NCBI RefSeq assembly: GCF_001308875.1
Contig: NZ_KQ465108.1
Coordinates: 179,572 to 243,571, forward strand
Reading direction: 5' to 3'
DNA: 64,000 nucleotides
Source: Lysinibacillus sp. ZYM-1
GTDB taxonomy: Bacteria; Bacillota; Bacilli; Bacillales_A; Planococcaceae
Each line of letters opens with the position of its first letter. The first letter of the stretch is position 1. The position numbers were made by a program, and so were the translations under genes. This document shows, one piece after another, positions 48,692-56,660 of this stretch. Under the pieces are notes generated by a model, which worked only from the letters and a program-made list of their open reading frames with translations, searched no databases and was not told the DNA's origin.

Positions 48692-49675
48692 ATGACAATT
48701 TCCATGAAAGATGCAATTTTAAAAAGAATACTTGCTGCCGATGGTGAAGCGGTTTCAGGTCAAGAATTAGCGGATTCTCTTGGTGTCTCAAGGACGGCTG
48801 TCTGGAAGCATATGCAGACGTTACAGGAAGAGGGCTACACATTTGAAACGATTAAGAAAAAAGGATATGTATTAACAGGAGTACCAAATAGTTTAAGTCC
48901 TGCACAAATTGAGCTTTTTTTAAAAACAGAGCATTTTGGAAGGGAAATTCATTATTTTGATATCGTAGATTCAACACAGACGGTTGCCCATAAACTTGCA
49001 CAGGAGGGGGCGCCACACGGCACGATCATTATAGCTGAGGAGCAAACAGCAGGTCGTGGTCGGATGGCTCGTCCATGGGAGTCTGTTCATGGTACTGGTA
49101 TATGGATGACGATTATCGTTCGACCAGATGTCACTCCTCAACAGGCATCATCCTATACACTTGTCGTGGCAGTGGCTGTCACAATGGCCATTAAAACGCT
49201 TTATAAAGATGTAGAACCAGCTATTAAATGGCCGAATGATTTACTAGTTAACGGCAAAAAATGCACGGGTATTTTAACGGAGATGCAGGCAGAAGCAGAT
49301 CTGGTACAGGCATTACTAGTTGGCATTGGAATAAATGCTAACCAGGAGGCTTCTGAATTTTCACCTGATATTGCGGATATTGCTACTTCATTACGATTAG
49401 AAGCTGGAGAAGAAATTAATCGTGCCGCACTTGTAGCTTTAATTTTACAGTATTTAGAGCAATTTACAGAGTTATATGTCGAAGAGGGATTTGCAAGTAT
49501 CAAAACCCTATGGGAACAAATGTCTTGTACGATTGGTCAACTTATTGAGGTGACGACAATACGAGAACGCTTTGAAGGAATTGCTAGTGGAATTACAGAT
49601 GATGGCGTGCTACAGCTTACCCAGGATGATGGATCAGTTCGTACTATTTATGCAGGAGATATCAAAATACTATAA
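48692..49675 (+). CDS. birA: BirA, biotin-protein ligase and repressor
   Basis: A protein of 327 aa with an N-terminal HTH (SGQELADSLGVSRTAVWKHMQTL) and a biotin-[acetyl-CoA carboxylase] ligase domain (GRGRMARPWES, KWPNDLLVNGKKCTGIL, then a C-terminal SH3-like part). It attaches biotin and represses biotin genes through the HTH. ATG 48692 is chosen; GTG 48686 is in frame and closer to AAAAGGA, so the true start could be two codons longer. Confidence 0.94.
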   Translation: MTISMKDAILKRILAADGEAVSGQELADSLGVSRTAVWKHMQTLQEEGYTFETIKKKGYVLTGVPNSLSPAQIELFLKTEHFGREIHYFDIVDSTQTVAHKLAQEGAPHGTIIIAEEQTAGRGRMARPWESVHGTGIWMTIIVRPDVTPQQASSYTLVVAVAVTMAIKTLYKDVEPAIKWPNDLLVNGKKCTGILTEMQAEADLVQALLVGIGINANQEASEFSPDIADIATSLRLEAGEEINRAALVALILQYLEQFTELYVEEGFASIKTLWEQMSCTIGQLIEVTTIRERFEGIASGITDDGVLQLTQDDGSVRTIYAGDIKIL

Positions 49676-49710
49676 AAATAAGCTGCAGGGTATGAGCCTG
49701 CAGCTTATTT
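49676..49710. terminator. Two-way terminator between birA and the DUF4097 gene
   Basis: Perfect 14-base arms AAATAAGCTGCAGG and CCTGCAGCTTATTT around a seven-base loop. Confidence 0.88.
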
Positions 49711-49727
49711 GATGACTTCAATTATTA

Positions 49728-50564
49728 TTATTTGAGTGATACATCTACATCACCATGCGATAAAGAAATGTTCAACTGGTGATCACCATTGTAACGTTGA
49801 GTGACTGTACCACTTTGTTCTGTGCCATTAATTGTTATATCGCCAAAACTTGTTTTTACTTCATAACCAAGATCACTTTGATTGTTTTGTAAGTGAAACG
49901 TTGCATCACCAAAGCTAGATGTGATGGTTGAGGAACCGTTTAAAGTTCCCACAATATCAATATCACCATGTTGGCTTTCGATGTTGACACCATTACTAGC
50001 GTATTGCTTGAACGTTAAATCACCAAAATCCTGTGTAATCTCGGTTTTCTCACCAGTTATGTCGTTGAAGGTTATATCTCCATAATTTTGTATAAGAGTT
50101 AGCTGTTGATAATGCAACCCACTAAGTGATGTATCCCCAAATTCACTATCGATCACGATTGTCTCTAGTTTAGTATCTGTTGGAACATAGAGTTTGATAG
50201 ATGGAGAAGAAAAGCTTGCAAGACCAAATTGAAAACTGTTCTTTTTCTTCGCCTTTGTTTCAATCCGTAAAGTTCCATCTTCAACATGGTACGAGACGTC
50301 TTGCTGTTCGAGTACATTGGTTTCTAATTTATATTTGTCATCGCTTGCGACAATGACGATATCCCCATAATCATTTACAATATTAATATTAGTAAACTTA
50401 TCTAGGTTATGCGATTCACTAACTAATTTATTGCTACCTGGCACGTGAAGGCCATCATCGTCTTTGATAAATAGCCATCGACCACCTGAAAAATAACCGA
50501 CTAATGCTAGTAAAATACCTAACGCAATCATGGTCATGGCAATAAGCGTATTTTTGGAGGTCAT
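49728..50564 (-). CDS. DUF4097 beta-repeat membrane protein
   Basis: A 278-aa protein with an N-terminal membrane segment (residues about 7-28) and a repetitive beta-rich exterior. The tripeptide Y/F/H-G-D followed by alternating hydrophobics recurs eight times (YGDIVI, FGDTSL, YGDITF, FGDLTF, HGDIDI, FGDATF, FGDITI, HGDVDV), which predicts a right-handed beta-solenoid. DUF4097 proteins of the LiaG/YvlB kind are linked to envelope stress. It immediately follows the DUF1700 stop, with GGAGG in between, so last gene of the padR operon. Confidence 0.82.
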   Translation of the reverse strand: MTSKNTLIAMTMIALGILLALVGYFSGGRWLFIKDDDGLHVPGSNKLVSESHNLDKFTNINIVNDYGDIVIVASDDKYKLETNVLEQQDVSYHVEDGTLRIETKAKKKNSFQFGLASFSSPSIKLYVPTDTKLETIVIDSEFGDTSLSGLHYQQLTLIQNYGDITFNDITGEKTEITQDFGDLTFKQYASNGVNIESQHGDIDIVGTLNGSSTITSSFGDATFHLQNNQSDLGYEVKTSFGDITINGTEQSGTVTQRYNGDHQLNISLSHGDVDVSLK

Positions 50565-51167
50565 TTACAAGCCTCCTTTCTGTTTTTTCGTTATTTTATG
50601 GAATAAGCTGCCCAATGTTTCAATAGAGACAAGGACGGTTTTCTTGATAAAACGGGCAACGAAAGGAAAAAGTAAGACACCTAATCCCGTAAAAATAAAG
50701 CCAACTCCCATAAACAATAAAGCGGTAGGCCAATGCTCATTAAAAATGAAGAAGCCTGAAATAAGGGCGGCAATCCCACCAACAAAAATACTTAAAATGC
50801 CTGCTCCAATGGCAAATATTAAACTAATAATGACAGCACCAAATGAAAAAATAAGTGCGATAGCTGTTGCAAGTAGTGGTAAAGAAAGTGGTGCAGAAAG
50901 TATAGCTAGAATAATGAGCCATATGGCTGTCATATTCTTTTTAGCCGTTTTCTCTGAAGCATTTTCTAAATCCTTCAAGGCAAAATCAGCCAATATTTGT
51001 GAGGCAACATGAGAAGGGGAGCCTAGTTCTGAAATAACCTGTTGCTCATTATTCTCTCCTGCTTCCTCAAAGTATTCTTCATAATAGGCAAGAGCAGCGT
51101 CTAACTCATGCGCAGGAAGGCGCCGTAATTTCCCTCGTAGCTTTTTCAAATAGCTAGCACTATCCAT
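50565..51167 (-). CDS. DUF1700 membrane protein
   Basis: A 200-aa protein: N-terminal soluble helical domain (YLKKLRGKLRRLPAHELDAALAYYEEYFEEAG, the HAAS-type signalling helix) and four hydrophobic segments after about residue 75. The DUF1700 family is regularly found with PadR regulators and DUF4097 proteins, as here. GGAGGG on the minus strand precedes ATG. It overlaps the padR stop by eight bases. Probable partner of the DUF4097 protein in sensing or envelope upkeep (inference). Confidence 0.82.
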   Translation of the reverse strand: MDSASYLKKLRGKLRRLPAHELDAALAYYEEYFEEAGENNEQQVISELGSPSHVASQILADFALKDLENASEKTAKKNMTAIWLIILAILSAPLSLPLLATAIALIFSFGAVIISLIFAIGAGILSIFVGGIAALISGFFIFNEHWPTALLFMGVGFIFTGLGVLLFPFVARFIKKTVLVSIETLGSLFHKITKKQKGGL

Positions 51168-51480
51168 CTATAATCCCTCCTAAAAGTACACAATCAACCT
51201 TTTCCTTATACACTTGCCATTCTTTTAAAAGCTCTAATAAGCGTATACGTCCATGCTCTGTAATTTGATAATAGCGTCTATTTCTACCTTGATAGGGCTG
51301 ATCGTAGGTTGTTAAGTAATTCGCTTTTTGTAAGCGGCGTAATACAGGGTACAGTGTAGATTCTGATATATCCATGACTAATTGTACTTGCTGGGTTAAG
51401 GAATAACCATATGCGTCCTCTTTGTCAACGATGGCCAGTACACAAGCATCCAGTAAAGCTGAGCCAAGCTGAAATGTCAT
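51160..51480 (-). CDS. PadR-family transcriptional regulator
   Basis: A 106-aa winged-helix regulator. Typical PadR positions: LDACVLAIVDKEDAYGYSLTQQV, the SESTLYPVLRRLQKANYLTTY recognition helix and the NRRYYQITEHGR wing. It heads a three-gene operon with DUF1700 and DUF4097 genes and likely represses its own promoter. GAGGTGGG precedes ATG. Upstream, ATAGTAT occurs twice 11 bp apart (51531, 51542), a possible operator. Confidence 0.88.
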   Translation of the reverse strand: MTFQLGSALLDACVLAIVDKEDAYGYSLTQQVQLVMDISESTLYPVLRRLQKANYLTTYDQPYQGRNRRYYQITEHGRIRLLELLKEWQVYKEKVDCVLLGGIIDG

Positions 51481-51518
51481 CTTCCCACCTCACATTCATT
51501 ACTTATACTTCATTTTAT

Positions 51519-51548
51519 ATTATATGATATATAGTATGCGGATAGTAT
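51519..51548 (-). promoter_or_regulatory. padR operon promoter and possible operator
   Basis: On the minus strand TATAAT (51524-51519) can serve as -10. ATAGTAT repeated at 51531 and 51542, one helical turn apart, overlaps the promoter spacer and is a candidate regulator site. Confidence 0.35.
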
Positions 51549-51611
51549 ATGACGTATAGCATTAATTGTCAAATTATATAAATGAAAGTTTTTATTATAA
51601 GAAAATAATAT

Positions 51612-51640
51612 TTGAAGATTACTAGGTTTATTGTTATAGT
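51612..51640 (+). promoter_or_regulatory. Sigma-A promoter of panBCD
   Basis: -35 TTGAAG (51612-51617), 17-base spacer ending TGT, -10 TATAGT (51635-51640). With both boxes and an extended -10, it predicts a start near 51647 and a leader of about 255 bases. Confidence 0.65.
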
Positions 51641-51786
51641 ATGTGCTGAAGGGCAGTATCCATTGTGAACGGCACCTTCAAAAATGCAGGATCTCATACA
51701 ACTAATATCTGCCTTGATCTTTTATGACAGGGACGGAAGAAAACAATGCGTTCAAAAAATAGCTTACTTTCATAGTGAAGCTAGTA

Positions 51787-51817
51787 CCTCTTGTCGAGCT
51801 ATGTAAAGAGGCTTTTT
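51787..51817 (+). terminator. Weak terminator-like hairpin in the panB leader
   Basis: CCTCTT (51787-51792) pairs with AAGAGG (51806-51811), followed by five T. The stem is only six base pairs. Confidence 0.45.
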
Positions 51818-51834
51818 GCTAACGAACGAAACAC

Positions 51835-51869
51835 ACCCTTCTGTCCATTTTAGGAACAGAGGGGTTTTT
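51835..51869 (+). terminator. Strong intrinsic terminator in the panB leader
   Basis: ACCCTTCTGTCC pairs with GGAACAGAGGGGT with one bulged A and one G.U, followed by five T. It lies between the promoter and panB, only about 20 bases before the AAAGGAGG site. Confidence 0.75.
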
Positions 51870-51903
51870 CTGTTTTCTTCCCTTAAAAAAGGAGGACTAC
51901 AAA

Positions 51904-52743
51904 ATGAAAACGACAACAGATTTTTTAAAGATGAAAGAAGCAGGTGAGAAAATCGTTATGGTGACTGCCTACGATTATCCAGCCGCTAGATTTGCAGAGG
52001 ATGCTGGTGTGGACATGATCCTAGTAGGGGATTCGCTTGGAATGGTGGTACTTGGCTATGATTCTACAATGCCAGTGACTGTAGCAGACATGGTCCATCA
52101 TGCAAAAGCAACGCGACGCGGGGCGAAGGATACTTTTGTTGTGGTGGATATGCCATTTGGTACCTATCATGGTGATGTCAATGAAACATTGAAAACGGCG
52201 ATTTACATGATGCAAGAAACAGGTGCCGATGCTTTAAAAGTGGAAGGTGCTGGCGATGTGATTCCAGTCATTCAAAAGTTAACAGCTGCAGGTATTCCAG
52301 TTGTTGCTCATTTAGGCTTACTGCCACAATCGGCAGGGGTGCTTGGTGGTTATAAGGTACAGGGGAAAACAGCTGAACAGGCTACGACTCTTATTGAAGA
52401 TGCAAAACAATGTGAAAAGGCTGGTGCTTGTGCGGTCGTGTTAGAATGTATACCACATCAGCTAACAGAAATAGTGTCAGCTAACCTTACTATTCCAACC
52501 ATTGGTATTGGAGCAGGTGTCGAGGCGGATGGCCAAGTGTTGGTCTATCATGACATGTTAAGCTATGGCTCACACCATGTGCCAAAGTTTGTTCAACAAT
52601 TTGCGGATATGGGTAAAGAGGCAAGTAGTGGAATGATTCGTTACGTGGATGCGGTAAAAGCGGGTACTTTCCCTGCACAAAAGCATTTCTTCACAATGAA
52701 AGAGGATACATTAGATCAGCTATATGGGGGCGTCAAATCATGA
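51904..52743 (+). CDS. panB: Ketopantoate hydroxymethyltransferase
   Basis: A 279-aa enzyme adding a hydroxymethyl group from methylene-tetrahydrofolate to ketoisovalerate, the first committed pantothenate step. Metal/substrate motifs [23 protein letters not shown] and KVEGAG are intact. AAAGGAGG precedes ATG. The stop overlaps panC by four bases (ATGA). Expression is probably controlled by the terminator in its leader. Confidence 0.96.
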   Translation: MKTTTDFLKMKEAGEKIVMVTAYDYPAARFAEDAGVDMILVGDSLGMVVLGYDSTMPVTVADMVHHAKATRRGAKDTFVVVDMPFGTYHGDVNETLKTAIYMMQETGADALKVEGAGDVIPVIQKLTAAGIPVVAHLGLLPQSAGVLGGYKVQGKTAEQATTLIEDAKQCEKAGACAVVLECIPHQLTEIVSANLTIPTIGIGAGVEADGQVLVYHDMLSYGSHHVPKFVQQFADMGKEASSGMIRYVDAVKAGTFPAQKHFFTMKEDTLDQLYGGVKS

Positions 52744-53594
52744 AGGTCGTCACAACAATACAAGCATTAACAGCCGAAATTCAGGCAGCTAAACAAGCTC
52801 ATAAAACCATTGGTCTTGTTCCGACTATGGGATATTTGCATGAAGGTCATTTAACATTGGCTCAAACAGCTCGAGGAGAAAATGATTTAGTTGTCATGAG
52901 TATATTCGTCAACCCTACACAATTTGGGCCAAATGAAGATTTTGAAAGCTATCCTCGTGATTTGCCAAGAGATATTGCATTGGCAGAGTCTGTCGGTGTA
53001 GATCTTATATTCGCACCAAGTGTTGAAGACATGTATCCACAGAATGGTGGAATTCGTATTCATGCGGGTGAACAGGCGACGATCCTTTGTGGAGCGAGTC
53101 GTCCAGGTCATTTTGATGGTGTATTACAGGTTGTAGCAAAATTATTCCACCTGACACTACCAACTAGAGCATATTTTGGTCAAAAAGATGCCCAGCAAGT
53201 TGCCATTATTACAACAATGGTGCGTGATTTTAATTTTCCTTTAGAAATGCGGGTAGTACCCATTGTGCGTGAGGAAGATGGTTTAGCGAAATCATCACGC
53301 AATATTTATTTAAATGAATCAGAGCGGGAAGAGGGTCCTGCAATCAATGAAGCACTTCAATTAGCTAGGGATTGTTTTTTAACGAATGGAGATGCTGCAC
53401 AAGCATTAACAAAAGCAAAAGCTCATATTCAAGCACGAACTCATGGCCGAATTGACTATATTGAATTATTAGCTTATCCAGATTTAATACCAGTGACTGA
53501 AACGACACAACAAATATTGTTAGCAGCAGCGGTATATATTGGGCAAACACGCTTAATTGATAATTGTATCTTTACTGTGAAAGAGGGACTATAA
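52740..53594 (+). CDS. panC: Pantothenate synthetase
   Basis: A 284-aa ATP-dependent ligase joining pantoate and beta-alanine. Nucleotidyl-transfer motifs [13 protein letters not shown] (HxGH) and the KSSRN (KMSKS-like) loop are present, with [15 protein letters not shown] between. Coupled to panB by overlap and followed by panD after two bases. Confidence 0.96.
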   Translation: MKVVTTIQALTAEIQAAKQAHKTIGLVPTMGYLHEGHLTLAQTARGENDLVVMSIFVNPTQFGPNEDFESYPRDLPRDIALAESVGVDLIFAPSVEDMYPQNGGIRIHAGEQATILCGASRPGHFDGVLQVVAKLFHLTLPTRAYFGQKDAQQVAIITTMVRDFNFPLEMRVVPIVREEDGLAKSSRNIYLNESEREEGPAINEALQLARDCFLTNGDAAQALTKAKAHIQARTHGRIDYIELLAYPDLIPVTETTQQILLAAAVYIGQTRLIDNCIFTVKEGL

Positions 53595-53596
53595 AT

Positions 53597-53980
53597 ATGT
53601 TACGTATGATGATGAATAGTAAAATCCACCGTGCAACAGTGACTCAGGCGGACCTAAATTATGTTGGCTCGATAACAATTGATGAGGATATTTTAGATGC
53701 AGTAGGTATGCTGCCAAATGAAAAGGTACATGTTGTCAATAATAATAATGGCGCTCGTTTTGAAACGTATATTATTGCAGGTGAGCGTGGTTCAGGCGTG
53801 ATCTGTGTCAATGGAGCGGCAGCACGACTCGTACAACGTGGTGATATTGTCATTATTATTTCTTATGTGTATGTGGATAATCACGAGGCAAAAGAGCATA
53901 AACCGACTGTTGCCATTATGGGTGAGGGCAATACAATTAAAGAAATGATTGCCCATGAACCAGAAGCAACAGTGATGTAA
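53597..53980 (+). CDS. panD: Aspartate 1-decarboxylase
   Basis: A 127-aa pyruvoyl enzyme making beta-alanine from aspartate. The self-cleavage site Gly24-Ser25 is present in NYVGSITID, and Ser25 would become the pyruvoyl group. Start ATG 53597 follows GAGGGA within the panC end; the frame from 53564 lies inside panC and is rejected. With panB and panC it supplies pantothenate from ketoisovalerate and aspartate. Confidence 0.96.
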   Translation: MLRMMMNSKIHRATVTQADLNYVGSITIDEDILDAVGMLPNEKVHVVNNNNGARFETYIIAGERGSGVICVNGAAARLVQRGDIVIIISYVYVDNHEAKEHKPTVAIMGEGNTIKEMIAHEPEATVM

Positions 53981-54047
53981 TAGGAGAACATTTTACCATT
54001 ATTCCAGAAACAAACAAGGGTAAAACAGTTGGAAGTCGATATCTAAT

Positions 54048-54101
54048 AGGAGGATGGCATAGCTCATTTATTGTAGCTAAATAGCCAATCCTCCTTTTTT
54101 T
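54048..54101 (+). terminator. Terminator of panBCD
   Basis: AGGAGGATGG pairs with CCAATCCTCCT, with an inner AGCT pairing, followed by seven T. Confidence 0.85.
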
Positions 54102-54142
54102 GTGATTGAATATGTTACAAAAGTAACTGGTAAAATTTTGAT

Positions 54143-54184
54143 TTTACTAACTATTAAACTAGTTTACAAAATTATAATTTTACA
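54143..54184 (+). promoter_or_regulatory. PhoP-box-like direct repeats upstream of the nucleotidase
   Basis: TTTACT (54143), TTAAAC (54154), TTTACA (54163) and TTTACA (54179) are on the same strand; the first three are about 10-11 bases apart. This resembles the TTAACA-type PhoP repeats of Bacillus. Because the region is AT-rich this is tentative. Confidence 0.3.
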
Positions 54185-54264
54185 AATGTTCTAGTATTTT
54201 GTGAGATATTTATGTAGAATTTAGTTGTTAGTACATCATTTTACTAGTGGAGGTATCATTTGTA

Positions 54265-56433
54265 ATGGAAAATAAACGTAACAAATTTTTAACAGCTACT
54301 GCAGCAGCACTGGCTGTCACAGCGGTAGCGGTAGCACCAGTATCAGCAGCAAGTCCTTTTTCAGATGTAAAAGAAAGTCATGCAGATTATGAGGGCATAT
54401 CTACACTTTATGCGGCAGGTATTATTAGTGGTTACCCAGATGGTACATTCAAACCTGATACAAATGTCACACGTGGACAAGCTGCAAAAATGATTGCAGG
54501 CGCATTAAAGCTAGACACAAAAGAAGTTGAGAATCCAAACTTTAAGGATATTAAAGCAGATAATCCATATTACGGCCCAATCGCAGCGCTAGTAGGATTA
54601 AACGTTATTTCAGGCTATGGAGACAACACATTCCGTCCAAACCAAACGATTACACATGGTGATTTGGCAAAAATCTTGTCATCTATTCCTACTTTACCAG
54701 AGTTAGAAAGTGCTAATAATCATGGAGCTAGTGAAAACGTAACTCGTGGACAACTAGCAACATTGATTGCAGAAGCTCTAACAAAATCAAACACAGAGAC
54801 ACCAGAAACAGAAACGCCTGAACCAGAAAAACCAGAAAAACCGGAAACTGAAAAACCGGAAGATGCATTTACATTATCAGTTCTACATGTTAATGATACA
54901 CATGCTCGTGCAAATGAATTACCGAAACTAGCAACAGCTGTAAAAGAGCAACGTGAAACGAAGAAAAATGTTCTAACATTACATGCTGGGGATGCATTTA
55001 GCGGTACATTATACTTCAACGAATTCCAAGGTCAAGCAGATTTAGCGTTATTAAATGAAATTGGCTTTGATGCTATGGTATTTGGTAACCATGAATTTGA
55101 TTTGGGTTCATCACCTGAAGGACATCAAGCACTAGCAGATTTTGTTAAAGGTGCTAAATTCCCATTTGTTGATGCCAATACAGATTTCTCAGCAGATGCT
55201 AAATTTACAGGTTTATTTACAGATTTGATTTCAAGTGAACCTGAAAATGGTAAAATCTACTCGGGTATTGTAAAAGAAATTGATGGAGAAAAAGTAGGTA
55301 TCTTCGGCTTAACGACGGAAGAAACATTGGATATTGCTTCTCCAGGTAAAGTAACATTTACTAACTATATTGAAGAAGCGAAAAAAGCTGTAGCTGCTTT
55401 TGAAGGAATGGGTGTTAATAAAATTATCGCTTTAACACATATCGGTTACAATGATAATCCGAAAGTGGATAATGATATTTTACTAGCGAAAAACGTACCA
55501 GGCATCGATGTTATCGTTGGTGGTCATGACCATACAAAATTAGATGAGCCATTTGTTGTTAAAACAAACACAGTAGGCGAAGCAAAAGATGCAACGTTAA
55601 TTGTACAAGCTAATGAGTATGTAAAATATTTAGGCACACTTGATGTGACTTTTGATGGAAATGGTGTTGTAACTGAGTACGGTGGCGAATTAATCGACCT
55701 TGGTAAAGTAGCTGAAGATGCTGCATTAGTGAAATTACTAGAGCCATTTAAAGCAAAAATCGATGAAGTCAATAACAAGGAAATCGGTGTGAAAATTACT
55801 GAAGAATTAGCAAATCCACGTGCAACTGAAAGTAGCTTAGACAGTGTACGAAGCAATGAAACTGCGCTAGGTAATATTATTACAGATGGTATGCTGGCAA
55901 AAGCACAAAAGTATACTGATAAAACAGTTGTCATGGCATTACAAAACGGCGGTGGAATTCGTGCAGCAATTCCAGCTGGCAATATTACAGTAGGACAAGT
56001 GATTTCAGTATTACCATTTGGTAACACATTAGCTTTAATGGATGCAACAGGAGCTGAATTAAAAGCAGCATTTGAAGTATCCTTGAAAAATGCTCCTAAA
56101 GAAAATGGTGGTTTCCTACACATTGGTGGAGCAAAATTACAATATGATTCATCAAAAGAAGCAGGCTCACGTCTTGTATCTATCGAATATTTAGATAAAG
56201 CAACTGGCAAATATGTTGCTTTAGAAGATAGTAAAACATATACAGTGGCAACAAATGCCTTCACTGCTAAAGGTGGAGATGGCTTCGATATGTTTGCTAA
56301 AGCATATGAAGAAGGTCGTGTAACAGATTTAGGTTTATCTGATTGGGAAAACCTACAAGAGCAATTACTATCATTAAAAGAAGTGAAAACAGCAACAGAA
56401 GGTCGAATTGTTGATGTTGCAAAAAAGCAATAA
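54265..56433 (+). CDS. SLH-anchored 5'-nucleotidase/2',3'-cyclic phosphodiesterase
   Basis: A 722-aa secreted, wall-attached enzyme. Signal peptide (about 1-29), SLH repeat 1 (FSDVKESHADYEGI to GYPDGTFKP), SLH repeat 2 (FKDIKADNPYYGPI to GYGDNTFRP), a truncated third SLH keeping only NVTRGQLATLIAEAL, a Thr/Pro/Glu-rich linker, then a UshA-type calcineurin phosphoesterase (HVNDTHAR, HAGDAFSG, FGNHEFDLG, GGHDH) and the 5'-nucleotidase C-terminal domain (NGGGIRAAI, GGDGFDMF). It should release phosphate and nucleosides outside the cell. ATG 54265 follows GGAGGT. Not part of the usual panD-dinG neighbourhood, so a lineage insertion. Confidence 0.9.
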   Translation: MENKRNKFLTATAAALAVTAVAVAPVSAASPFSDVKESHADYEGISTLYAAGIISGYPDGTFKPDTNVTRGQAAKMIAGALKLDTKEVENPNFKDIKADNPYYGPIAALVGLNVISGYGDNTFRPNQTITHGDLAKILSSIPTLPELESANNHGASENVTRGQLATLIAEALTKSNTETPETETPEPEKPEKPETEKPEDAFTLSVLHVNDTHARANELPKLATAVKEQRETKKNVLTLHAGDAFSGTLYFNEFQGQADLALLNEIGFDAMVFGNHEFDLGSSPEGHQALADFVKGAKFPFVDANTDFSADAKFTGLFTDLISSEPENGKIYSGIVKEIDGEKVGIFGLTTEETLDIASPGKVTFTNYIEEAKKAVAAFEGMGVNKIIALTHIGYNDNPKVDNDILLAKNVPGIDVIVGGHDHTKLDEPFVVKTNTVGEAKDATLIVQANEYVKYLGTLDVTFDGNGVVTEYGGELIDLGKVAEDAALVKLLEPFKAKIDEVNNKEIGVKITEELANPRATESSLDSVRSNETALGNIITDGMLAKAQKYTDKTVVMALQNGGGIRAAIPAGNITVGQVISVLPFGNTLALMDATGAELKAAFEVSLKNAPKENGGFLHIGGAKLQYDSSKEAGSRLVSIEYLDKATGKYVALEDSKTYTVATNAFTAKGGDGFDMFAKAYEEGRVTDLGLSDWENLQEQLLSLKEVKTATEGRIVDVAKKQ

Positions 56434-56502
56434 TACCTACGAAAGAATAGCTTGAAAACGGCATAAACTTATTCAAGAAGAAATAATGCCACTACGCTAT
56501 TT

Positions 56503-56541
56503 CCGCAATCTTCAGGATTTCCCTGAGGTTGCGGTTTTTTT
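56503..56541 (+). terminator. Terminator of the nucleotidase
   Basis: CCGCAA.CTTCAGG pairs with CCTGAGGTTGCGG, followed by seven T. Confidence 0.9.
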
Positions 56542-56660
56542 ATTTTGTACGTAATGAAAGTGTTTCAATATTAACAGAGTATACAGGGGAGAAAGGATGC
56601 CGCAGAGCCAAATATATGATAAAATTCTTCTTATCTAATGTGAACTGTGAGTTGAGATGT

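Larger units (their letters stand above)
51647..51903 (+). promoter_or_regulatory. Structured panB leader, candidate attenuator or riboswitch
   Basis: The leader begins with an outer pairing TGAAGG (51647-51652) to CCTTCA (51675-51680). A nine-base segment GGACGGAAG (51731-51739) can pair with CTTCTGTCC (51838-51846, one G.U), the 5' arm of the terminator at 51835-51869, so it could act as an antiterminator. A weaker hairpin with a T run (51787-51817) comes before. No open frame is present. This fits transcription attenuation of panBCD. The ligand or factor is unknown. It might belong to the pan RNA motif reported upstream of panB genes, which I cannot confirm by eye. Confidence 0.5.

Noticed and set aside
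55524..56264. Long open frame on the minus strand, 246 codons, within the nucleotidase
   Set aside because: Antisense to a clear SLH/UshA protein, Ser/Ala/Pro-rich shadow composition and no binding site.
56529..56660. Upstream extension of dinG
   Set aside because: It begins in the terminator of the nucleotidase and has no binding site; the exonuclease domain starts at about 56661.
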